Source of the DNA: an uncultured Pontibacter sp.
GTDB lineage: Bacteria > Bacteroidota > Bacteroidia > Cytophagales > Hymenobacteraceae
Reading direction: 5' to 3'
Length of the DNA: 64,000 bases
Assembly: GCF_947492645.1 (NCBI RefSeq)
Contig: NZ_CANLMZ010000003.1
Location: forward strand, 186,001-250,000
The translations under genes and the position numbers were made by a program. The notes beneath the pieces are model-generated. The model was not told where the DNA came from. It worked only from the letters and a program-made list of their open reading frames with translations, and did no database searches. Of the stretch, positions 17,480 to 24,807 are shown in pieces. Each line of letters begins with the position of its first letter. Position 1 is the stretch's first letter.

Positions 17480-19126
17480 ATGGCAAAGAGAGTCTTAAAG
17501 ATACACCAGAACGACAATGTACTGGTAGCACTTACCGACCTGAAGGCGGGGGAAACAATTGAGTACAACAACACCACTATAAATCTGGCAGCGGATGTGC
17601 CAGCCAAACACAAGTTTGCGCAGTACGAGATGGTGCCTAACCAGGAAATTATCATGTATGGCACCTTAGTTGGTAAAGCAGTTGATGCGATACCGGCAGG
17701 TGGTATTTTAAGTACAGGCAACGTAAAGCACCAGGCCTCTTCGTTTGGGTCTAAAACTGCAGACTTTAACTGGCAGGCGCCGGATGTAAGCAAGTATGTT
17801 GGTAAAACCTTTATGGGTTACCATCGCCAGGACGGCCAGGTAGGCACAGCTAATAATTGGCTGGTGATTCCGTTGGTGTTTTGCGAGAACAGAAACGTTA
17901 ACATTATTAAGCAGGCTTTCCTGGATGAGCTGGGCTTTGGACATCAGGATGTATATAAATCTTATGTGCACCAGATGATAGAACTGTACAAAGCAGGTAA
18001 AACTGATGAGATTGCACAACTGCCTTTACAAAATCAGTCTCAAAACGGCCAGAAGCGCATTTTCGAAAACATTGACGGCATTAAGTTCCTGACACACGAA
18101 GGGGGCTGCGGCGGCATTCGCCAGGATTCTGATACCCTGTGTGCTCTGCTTGCCGGTTATATACACAACCCCAATGTGGCTGGTGCCACTATACTTAGCC
18201 TTGGCTGCCAGAACGCGCAGGTAGGAATACTAGAAGAAAAGCTAAGAGCATTAAACCCTAACTTCTCTAAGCCACTTATTGTGCTGGAGCAGCAGAAGGA
18301 AGGAACGGAGCAGGAGTTGCTATCGCAGGCGATCAGGAGAACATTCCTTGGTTTAGTGGAAGCAAACAAAGAAGTACGCAAACCTGCACCGCTTAACAAA
18401 TTAGTTATTGGTTTGGAGTGCGGCGGCTCCGATGGATTCTCAGGTATTTCTGCCAACCCATCTATCGGCCATACTTCCGACCTGCTTGTTGCGCTAGGTG
18501 GCAGCTCTGTGCTTTCGGAGTTTCCGGAACTTTGCGGCGTGGAGCAGGAGCTGATTAACCGTTGCGTTACCGATAACGAAGCAGACAAGTTTGTACACCT
18601 GATGCGCTCTTATGCACGTGCGGCAGAGGCAGTAGGTTCAGGCTTCGACATGAACCCTAGCCCTGGCAATATAAAAGACGGCTTGATTACAGACGCTATC
18701 AAATCGGCGGGTGCTGCCAAGAAAGGCGGTACTTCTCCGGTAGTAGATGTGCTTGATTATACAGAGTATGTAACAAAGCCAGGTTTAACGCTATTGTGCA
18801 CACCAGGCAACGACGTGGAAAGTACAACTGCTATGGCTGGCTCTGGTGCTAACATCATACTTTTCACAACAGGGTTGGGTACGCCAACAGGTAACCCGGT
18901 TACTCCAGTAATCAAACTTTCGTCTAACACCAAACTGGCGCAGCGCATGCCTGATATCATCGACATTGATACAGGTGCCGTAATAGCCGGCGAGAAAACG
19001 ATAGAGGAAATGGGCGAGATAATCCTGGATTATATTATTGATGTAGCCAGCGGAAACATCAAAACAAAAGCCGACCAGCTTGGCCAGGATGACTTTATAC
19101 CCTGGAAACGAGGTGTATCGCTTTAA
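17480..19126 (+). CDS. uxaA: Altronate dehydratase
   Basis: UxaA dehydrates D-altronate to 2-keto-3-deoxy-D-gluconate, the third step of galacturonate breakdown. The 548-residue protein joins the N-terminal SAF domain (about 1-95; VLKIHQNDNVLVALTDLKAGETI) to the UxaA catalytic part with the Cys-rich HEGGCGGIRQDSDTL and GLECGGSDGFSG motifs. Family length and order are normal. It lies about 30 kb from uxaB and uxaC but carries the same operator, so it probably belongs to the same regulon. Confidence 0.95.
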   Translation: MAKRVLKIHQNDNVLVALTDLKAGETIEYNNTTINLAADVPAKHKFAQYEMVPNQEIIMYGTLVGKAVDAIPAGGILSTGNVKHQASSFGSKTADFNWQAPDVSKYVGKTFMGYHRQDGQVGTANNWLVIPLVFCENRNVNIIKQAFLDELGFGHQDVYKSYVHQMIELYKAGKTDEIAQLPLQNQSQNGQKRIFENIDGIKFLTHEGGCGGIRQDSDTLCALLAGYIHNPNVAGATILSLGCQNAQVGILEEKLRALNPNFSKPLIVLEQQKEGTEQELLSQAIRRTFLGLVEANKEVRKPAPLNKLVIGLECGGSDGFSGISANPSIGHTSDLLVALGGSSVLSEFPELCGVEQELINRCVTDNEADKFVHLMRSYARAAEAVGSGFDMNPSPGNIKDGLITDAIKSAGAAKKGGTSPVVDVLDYTEYVTKPGLTLLCTPGNDVESTTAMAGSGANIILFTTGLGTPTGNPVTPVIKLSSNTKLAQRMPDIIDIDTGAVIAGEKTIEEMGEIILDYIIDVASGNIKTKADQLGQDDFIPWKRGVSL

Positions 19127-19156
19127 TATGTTTAAATAATAACTTAGCTAATAGAA

Positions 19157-19187
19157 AAGTCTTCTGATATTCGGAAGGCTTTTTTTC
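19157..19187 (+). terminator. Terminator of uxaA
   Basis: Stem AAGTCTTC / GAAGGCTT (19157-19164 with 19174-19181, one G-U pair), then a T run, 30 nt after the uxaA stop. Confidence 0.75.
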
Positions 19188-19236
19188 TTTGCATCAACAA
19201 CTACTTAAACAAGAACAGCTTATACTTTAGGCAGTT

Positions 19237-19899
19237 TTACTTAACCCGGTGTTTGAATGTAACCCTTTTGATCTCGCCCTTAAACCAGGACCGTTTGTCC
19301 ATGCGGGTACCAATTGATGTTTTTGCTGAAGCGCTGATCGGCATGTAGTCTATTTTGCCCGACACCTCTTCTACGCCGTTCACGAATCCCTTCATCACCC
19401 CGTCTTTATACTTCAAAGTGATAGTTGCCCATTCATTTACAGCATGTGTTTTGGCAGGATCTATCAAAGTAAGCGAGGCAGAATCTGTACGCATAAAAAA
19501 GTCGGCGTACCATTGCTGCTTATCATTTAAACGGAGTTCGATAAGTATGCGGCGGTTCGGGTTATCGGGGTCTTGTATGTGCAGAAAGCGTTGCTCTATG
19601 TTATCCGGATAAGCGGCAAAAGGCTTGAACAGCACTTCTACAGAAAATTCATCGGCACCGGCAATGGGGTTGGCATCTACCAATAACCCGTCATCCTGTC
19701 CATCAAAAGCAATTGCTTTGCCACCACCGGTTGCCTTTACTACTTTGGGGTTACCAAGTATAGCAGGCTCGTTCCCTCCTACAGACTTCAACGACTTTAG
19801 CTGCCATACTTCTGGCTTTACCTGGGCAAAAGCTGAAGTGAAGCAAAGGCATATAATTGTTAAAAACCCAAGTATGAATTTATAGTTTAGCTGTATCAT
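19237..19899 (-). CDS. Secreted LamG/concanavalin-A-like domain protein
   Basis: From the ATG at 19899 (MIQLNYKFILGFLTIICLCFTSAFAQ) the product is 220 residues with a signal peptide. The rest looks like one LamG/concanavalin-type beta-sandwich: AIAFDGQDDGLLVDAN, FSVEVLFKPFA, WATITLKYKDGVMKGFVNGVEE and SIGTRMDKRSWFKGEIKRVTF are typical strands of the fold. Such domains bind sugars or act as cleavage domains; no catalytic residues can be claimed. It lies 182 bp past the CE12 esterase on the same strand, at the edge of the pectin locus, so a role in glycan binding is plausible. An ATG at 19944 is possible but spoils the signal. Confidence 0.75.
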   Translation of the reverse strand: MIQLNYKFILGFLTIICLCFTSAFAQVKPEVWQLKSLKSVGGNEPAILGNPKVVKATGGGKAIAFDGQDDGLLVDANPIAGADEFSVEVLFKPFAAYPDNIEQRFLHIQDPDNPNRRILIELRLNDKQQWYADFFMRTDSASLTLIDPAKTHAVNEWATITLKYKDGVMKGFVNGVEEVSGKIDYMPISASAKTSIGTRMDKRSWFKGEIKRVTFKHRVK

Positions 19900-20081
19900 A
19901 TAGTAAGTGCGGGAGTGTGATAAGATTGGCTTGAACGCATGCAAGAGTTACTTTCCCCTTAAACAAGATCCTAACAGATGGCAAGAGAAAAGAGTATCTT
20001 AAAAAGCTTGGTTTTGATAATGGAAGAAGGTTGATATACTTTGTGAGAGATTTAAAGCCCTACACAAAGTATACTTCATCC

Positions 20082-20840
20082 TCAATTTGCCTTTACCTCC
20101 TTCTTCACAATCCTGTCTGCTAATTCCAGTTTCAGGTTTCGGATGTCGGCTAAAACCAATTGCGCTACTTTACGGGCCCCTAACTCGCTAAAGTGGGTGT
20201 TATCGTCTTTTCCATCCGGATAATTTGGGTGCTCGCCGGGCTCCAGCTGCAGAAAAAGGTGTTTTGAGTTTTCGGCTCCGAACTGCTGCAGTAACGCCTG
20301 GCTCTTTACATCAAGGTCTATCAGCGGAGCTTTATACTTTTTAGCCACCTCGCGTACTAGCTCCGAATACTCGTTGTGTGTGCCCTCAATTTTGCCGATA
20401 GCATCAAACTTGCGTCGGGCAGCCGGGGTTAGCAGTACAGGTATGGCCTTTTTATTTCTGGCTTCGGTAATAAAGCGGGCAAGGTTGGCTTTGTACTGCT
20501 CTTTGGGAGTATAGCTTTTTTTGGTCTCTACTTCGTCGTTGTGGCCGAACTGTATAAACACATAATCGCCCTCTTTCAGGTTATCCGATACCGGCTGCCA
20601 CAGCCCTTCTTCTATAAAAGTGCGGGTGCTGCGGCCGTTCTTTGCGCGGTTATCTACCGTTACACTCTCATCAAAAAAGTATACAAAAGGCATTCCCCAG
20701 CCTGTTTCCGGGTAGGCTTTTGTTTCTTTTATAGAAATTGTAGAGTCTCCAATCAAGTATACTTTGATGGGCTTCTTATCTTGCATCATCACACAGGACA
20801 TCAGCAAAACAGAAGCCGCCATAACTAATAATCGCATCAT
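20082..20840 (-). CDS. Rhamnogalacturonan acetylesterase-like (CE12) lipoprotein
   Basis: This 252-residue SGNH hydrolase has the CE12 motifs: block I YLIGDSTIS with the nucleophile Ser, GRSTRTF, block III QFGHNDE, and block V DNTHFSELGA with the Asp-x-x-His of the triad. CE12 enzymes remove acetyl groups from rhamnogalacturonan backbones. The N-terminus has a lipobox (ASVLLMSC, Cys about 16), so surface or periplasmic anchoring is likely. Its start overlaps the VOC gene stop by one base, indicating translational coupling. Confidence 0.88.
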   Translation of the reverse strand: MMRLLVMAASVLLMSCVMMQDKKPIKVYLIGDSTISIKETKAYPETGWGMPFVYFFDESVTVDNRAKNGRSTRTFIEEGLWQPVSDNLKEGDYVFIQFGHNDEVETKKSYTPKEQYKANLARFITEARNKKAIPVLLTPAARRKFDAIGKIEGTHNEYSELVREVAKKYKAPLIDLDVKSQALLQQFGAENSKHLFLQLEPGEHPNYPDGKDDNTHFSELGARKVAQLVLADIRNLKLELADRIVKKEVKAN

Positions 20841-21280
20841 TACATCTTTACTAATCTATTCAATGCAAATCCATTGCTGCTCGTCAGTTCACGTTCTGCC
20901 AGCATCGGTACGCCTCTTTTGCAGAACTGTATGCTGAGTCCCCAAGGGTCGCGCAACATTACCAGGTGCGAGCCATCCTGCAGAAACTGCTCTGATGCAA
21001 CCGTTGCGCCAGCTGCAACTAAACGTTCTTTATCGAAGGTAGGGTTGGTGGATACAAAAGCAAGGTGTACAATCAAAGGGTGCAGGTTTCTGTAATCTGG
21101 AATATCAGCTTCCGGGTTTGCATAAATCTCTACCATCACGCGCCCGCTGTCGTCGGCCATAAATGTTGTGAATGGGGCATCTGCCAACTGCCTTACAACC
21201 TGTAGCCCCAGGTGCTCCACATACCACTTCGACATGCTAATCGGATCTTCAACGTTCAATGCAAAATGTTCTAGTTTCAT
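20840..21280 (-). CDS. VOC (glyoxalase/bleomycin resistance) family protein
   Basis: The 146-residue protein has the VOC fold signature: MKLEHFALNVEDPISMSKWYVEHLGLQVVRQL at the N-terminus, and the second beta-alpha-beta unit ending GSHLVMLRDPWGLSIQFCKR. The metal-site His (HFAL) and Glu (MVEIYAN) positions look intact, so metal-dependent lyase, isomerase or dioxygenase activity is possible. There is no signal peptide, so it is cytoplasmic. It sits between a secreted hydrolase and CE12 (gap 25 nt, and 1-nt overlap), which suggests a part in uronate metabolism; the reaction is unknown. Confidence 0.85.
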   Translation of the reverse strand: MKLEHFALNVEDPISMSKWYVEHLGLQVVRQLADAPFTTFMADDSGRVMVEIYANPEADIPDYRNLHPLIVHLAFVSTNPTFDKERLVAAGATVASEQFLQDGSHLVMLRDPWGLSIQFCKRGVPMLAERELTSSNGFALNRLVKM

Positions 21281-21305
21281 ACTTTGTATTATTGATGTTT
21301 GTAAT

Positions 21306-22535
21306 CTATTTCAGCCATTTTTCAAGCCAGGCAAAGGCATCTTCCTGCATCCGGATTGTCATGGAGTGCGGCACATCATAGTAATTGCACTTAAACTTAC
21401 CGGCTGCACCCATGTGCGTGTATATGCTGTTTAACTTTTGCTCAGCGGCTTGCATGCCTTCTATGTTAAACAATTTGTCCTGCTTGCAGTTCATCACCAG
21501 TAATGGGCGCGGCGCGTTAAGCGATGCAACGTCCGGTAAATCCAGAAACTCATACTGCTGTGGCACATACATCATCCAGGTATGGCGAGCATGCTCTTTT
21601 AGCATGTGCTGGTAAGTGGTAGAGAAAGCCGCTACCACACCCGTTTTTATCCTGCTGTCCAGGCCGAAAAGGTAGGTGCTTCGAAGCCCTCCAAGCGACA
21701 AGCCAATGCTGCCGATTCGCTCCGGGTCTACCTCAGGCCTGCTAAGCAGATAATCTACCGCCACTCTGTCGCCTTGGGCAATTATACCCAGCCAAGTAGT
21801 GCCAGCTGTAAGAATGGTTTTGTTCATGGGTACCTCCTGGGCGCTGGCAAATTTATTGTAAGCTTTAATGTCCTCACTTTCATCCTCTGAAGCATTGTTA
21901 TAGTAAGCCTTTGCATTGTTCGGAGACGTTTGTACCGGGTCCAGTTTCTGAGAGCCAAAGTATACTGCATCGGGGCAAAGCACTACAAAACCGCGTTTGG
22001 CTAACTCATCGGCATAAGTGCGGCCCTCGTATAGGTTTTGAATGTAGTCTTTAAGTATAACTGGCTGGTTGTTTATTAAAGTATGCTTTTCCTTGCCATA
22101 AAAGTAAAAGCCGCCATGGTCGTGCAGGGCTATTACGGCAGGTGCAGGTTTTGTCAGGTTGTCTGGTATCAGCAGGTAGGCTTCAGTTTGCTGCAGGGCA
22201 TTAAGGTTATACTTTACGAGGTACTGGGTGTAACCATCTCGTTTTGTAGTTTCGAGTATTTGTGGGTTTAATGGGGCAGGTGCAGGGTTAAACGCTAAAA
22301 GCTCTTGCAGTTTGCCTTTGGCTTCTTTTCGCCATTTTTTGGTGCTCTTTCTACCTTTGCCCAGGTAAGACAGGCTACTGTTTTCTTTGGCAGCATAGGC
22401 ATCCAGCGTAGGGTAAAAGTTACCTACATCTGATGTTTGCTGCTGTGCGTAACATGCTATACTTATAGTTGAGAAAAGTATAACTGTAAAAATTATTCGT
22501 ATGCCTGATGCGCTTAAAAAATTCGCTTTGCTCAT
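21306..22535 (-). CDS. Secreted alpha/beta hydrolase, probable carbohydrate esterase
   Basis: The 409-residue protein has a signal peptide (FTVILFSTISIACYAQQQ, cleavage about residue 30) and an alpha/beta hydrolase domain. Triad candidates are visible: the nucleophile elbow GLSLGG (about residue 247), the Asp in MNCKQDKLF (about 358), and the His in DVPHSM (about 390), with HDHGG as oxyanion region. The size and layout resemble acetyl-xylan-esterase-like and pectin-esterase-like hydrolases of Bacteroidota polysaccharide loci. Given the context, removal of methyl or acetyl groups from pectin is the best guess. It follows the T9SS pectate lyase across a 65-bp gap holding a hairpin. Confidence 0.8.
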   Translation of the reverse strand: MSKANFLSASGIRIIFTVILFSTISIACYAQQQTSDVGNFYPTLDAYAAKENSSLSYLGKGRKSTKKWRKEAKGKLQELLAFNPAPAPLNPQILETTKRDGYTQYLVKYNLNALQQTEAYLLIPDNLTKPAPAVIALHDHGGFYFYGKEKHTLINNQPVILKDYIQNLYEGRTYADELAKRGFVVLCPDAVYFGSQKLDPVQTSPNNAKAYYNNASEDESEDIKAYNKFASAQEVPMNKTILTAGTTWLGIIAQGDRVAVDYLLSRPEVDPERIGSIGLSLGGLRSTYLFGLDSRIKTGVVAAFSTTYQHMLKEHARHTWMMYVPQQYEFLDLPDVASLNAPRPLLVMNCKQDKLFNIEGMQAAEQKLNSIYTHMGAAGKFKCNYYDVPHSMTIRMQEDAFAWLEKWLK

Positions 22536-22565
22536 ACTTAAAGGTACTCTTAAAAATGGTAAAAA

Positions 22566-22584
22566 AGAGGAGCATAGCTCCTCT
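22566..22584 (-). terminator. Terminator after the T9SS pectate lyase
   Basis: Stem AGAGGAGC / GCTCCTCT with a 3-nt loop. On the minus strand it is followed by a U run (complement of A561-A566). It lies between the pectate lyase stop (22601) and the hydrolase start (22535), leaving little room for a new promoter, so readthrough is likely. Confidence 0.75.
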
Positions 22585-22600
22585 CCTTTTGGAATTAAAC

Positions 22601-24673
22601 TTACTTGATAACTAATTTACCTCTTACCACACCGGCTCCGCTTTCTACAGTATATACATACACTCCAGCTTTCAGGCCTGATGTTTTATAGGCAATCTTT
22701 GAAAGGCCTGTGTTAAAGTGCTGGTCTGCTACAACGGCTACTTTACCTCCATTTACATTATAAAGGCTTATTTTCACCTTACCGGCTTTGGCTTGGTTAA
22801 CCTCAAATATTACATTGTCTTTAGCAGGGTTTGGCAGGGCTTTCACATTGCTGTTCTGCTTTGCTGCATCTTTATCAGACGATGCCACCACGCTGGAGTA
22901 ACCAACCGGATTAGCGCAATCTGTTACCATGGTGCTCTCACCGGTAACTTCTATCCACTCTATGTCGGCAAATGCAAGGCTCTGAATTACTTCCAGTCTT
23001 ATCTCGTTCACTCCTTTCTCCAGTTGCACACTTACAGGTTCTGTAACCAGGTAGGTTTTGCTATCCTTTGGTTTCGGGAATGACACGTTTTCCAGAGCTG
23101 TAGTACCATTGATAAGAACTTTAGCTGCTTCGGTAGCAGCGCTACCACCACCTGCATAGCTCCACTTTAAAGTATAAGTACCTGCAACAGGCGCCTCTAC
23201 TTTCCAGTTTATACCTTTCCCGGCTGTATTTGGCAGATTAATGACATCACCTCCGGTGCCTGTGGTACGCAGCGAACCATCAAAGCTACACATGCCTACA
23301 GTTGCAGCATCCGTTGCTTTGATCTGTACCGTCGGATTGCTACCGTTATCTCCTCCTGCACCTTCTGCCACAAAAGTTGCCGTAAGCGTTTTGTTATTAT
23401 CCATGGTAATATTTACCGGATTCGCCGTACCCGTAGCAGCTCCGCTCCAGCCATTAAATACCCAACCGGTAGCAGGGGTTGCTGTAATGGCAACTACCTC
23501 TCCTTCATCATAAACGCCGCCTGTGGTGCTAAGGCTTCCTTCTCCTACTACAGCTGTTGTAAGTTGGTACGTTATGGTTTGGTTATCACCTGTTATACTT
23601 ATCTTACCTGTACCCACATTGGCAGGCACGATGGTAGTTATATCGTTTACATCATCCAAAGTATAAGTATAGGGCAGCGTTGTAGCATTCCACCAGTCGC
23701 AGTCGGTTTGGGTAATAGAGCTGTTGCCTGACGTGCCGATAAACAGGTTTCCGCTAACGCAGGCATATCCTTCGCCGTCAAATTTATTTGTAGAGATTGG
23801 TGTTTTCACGTTCTCGTAAACATTGTTCTCTATTTTGGCATGCGCCCCCTGCCGTACTGCAAAGCCATAGTCTGTAATGTTTTTCAGGTAGTTGTTGTAA
23901 AAATGCACCGCACCCCATCTCAGGCTTGGGTTGCGGCCGTCCGTGTTTTCGAAAAAGTTATGATGAAACGTTACGCGTATCTGCCTGTCTTCTGCTTCTG
24001 CGCCGGCATTGTCGGTATGTCCTATCAGCACGTTTTTCATGTGGTCATGGAAGTAATTCCAGGATATTGTAACATAGCGCGAGCCCTTTTTAATGTCAAG
24101 TAAGCCATCATAGGTATCTACTCCAATGCCAGCGCCTATCTTGCTGTGAAACTCGTTATGGTCTACCCATACATGCTTGCATTCGTCAATGGTAAGTGCA
24201 TCGTTCGGGTAAAACACTTCATGTATTTTAAGGTTACGCACAATCAGGTTGTTATACTCCCTAAAGTTTAGCCCAACGTTTTCCAGTTCTGCATTACTGC
24301 CAAGGCCCAATACCGACAGGTTTGCGCCACGCTTAATTGTAACGATGGTAGACGAACTGGATGTGATCTTACCGCTGATGTACACAATTTGCGGTGTAGT
24401 GTTATTTTCCCGGGTGGCAGCCCAGGCCTCTAATTCGGCTAGCGTGCGAATCGTAATTGTTGAACCTCCTGCTCCGCCTGTTGTTGTGGTGTATCCTTCG
24501 CCGCTTACGGTGGCAAAGCCTTTCATGCCAAAGTCAGGTGCAGTTGTGGCAGCACTTCCAGCTAAGCTTTTATACTTGTACTTGCCTTTAAGTGGCGCAT
24601 CAGCTTTGCCTGTAGCAAAGGCACAGCATGTAGCCAGCAGGGCAAACACAATCCCGAGTAAATACTTTTTCAT
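22601..24673 (-). CDS. Pectate lyase (PL1) with T9SS sorting domain
   Basis: The 690-residue protein is modular. It has a signal peptide (about 1-20). A PL1 right-handed beta-helix follows (about 45-350; WVDHNEFHS, WNYFHDHMKNVLIGHTD, HHNFFENTDGRNPSLRWGAVHFYNNY, with the Arg of RNPSLR in the catalytic position). Next is an InlB-type repeat (GEGSLSTTGGVYDEGEVVAITATP... NGWSG), then a CBM35-like module ending LAFADIEWIEVTGES, then a type IX C-terminal domain (ALPNPAKDNVIFEV... GLKAGVYVYTVESG... KLVIK). It cleaves polygalacturonate by beta-elimination outside the cell. A LacI-type operator lies 46-63 nt before the start. Confidence 0.93.
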   Translation of the reverse strand: MKKYLLGIVFALLATCCAFATGKADAPLKGKYKYKSLAGSAATTAPDFGMKGFATVSGEGYTTTTGGAGGSTITIRTLAELEAWAATRENNTTPQIVYISGKITSSSSTIVTIKRGANLSVLGLGSNAELENVGLNFREYNNLIVRNLKIHEVFYPNDALTIDECKHVWVDHNEFHSKIGAGIGVDTYDGLLDIKKGSRYVTISWNYFHDHMKNVLIGHTDNAGAEAEDRQIRVTFHHNFFENTDGRNPSLRWGAVHFYNNYLKNITDYGFAVRQGAHAKIENNVYENVKTPISTNKFDGEGYACVSGNLFIGTSGNSSITQTDCDWWNATTLPYTYTLDDVNDITTIVPANVGTGKISITGDNQTITYQLTTAVVGEGSLSTTGGVYDEGEVVAITATPATGWVFNGWSGAATGTANPVNITMDNNKTLTATFVAEGAGGDNGSNPTVQIKATDAATVGMCSFDGSLRTTGTGGDVINLPNTAGKGINWKVEAPVAGTYTLKWSYAGGGSAATEAAKVLINGTTALENVSFPKPKDSKTYLVTEPVSVQLEKGVNEIRLEVIQSLAFADIEWIEVTGESTMVTDCANPVGYSSVVASSDKDAAKQNSNVKALPNPAKDNVIFEVNQAKAGKVKISLYNVNGGKVAVVADQHFNTGLSKIAYKTSGLKAGVYVYTVESGAGVVRGKLVIK

Positions 24674-24718
24674 AAAGAATGATTAGAAGGTTAGTTGTAT
24701 GGATTAAGTGGCTTATTG

Positions 24719-24736
24719 CATGCAATCGATTGCACA
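24719..24736. promoter_or_regulatory. Candidate LacI-family operator upstream of the PL1 gene
   Basis: CATGCAATCGATTGCACA has the perfect 14-bp core TGCAATCGATTGCA; the left outer arm is degenerate. It lies between a hairpin (24764-24798) and the PL1 start at 24673. Confidence 0.75.
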
Positions 24737-24763
24737 ACTTACAAAAAAATATATGCTTTAAAT

Positions 24764-24798
24764 CCGATGCAGCCTGTGAGCTTTACAGGCTGCATCGG
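24764..24798 (-). terminator. Strong hairpin after the T9SS pectinesterase
   Basis: A perfect 14-bp stem (CCGATGCAGCCTGT with its complement, 24764-24777 with 24785-24798) and a 7-nt loop, 9 nt past the stop at 24808. The U-rich tail on the minus strand is a little distant, so termination may be partial. Confidence 0.7.
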
Positions 24799-24807
24799 AA
24801 TACTACC

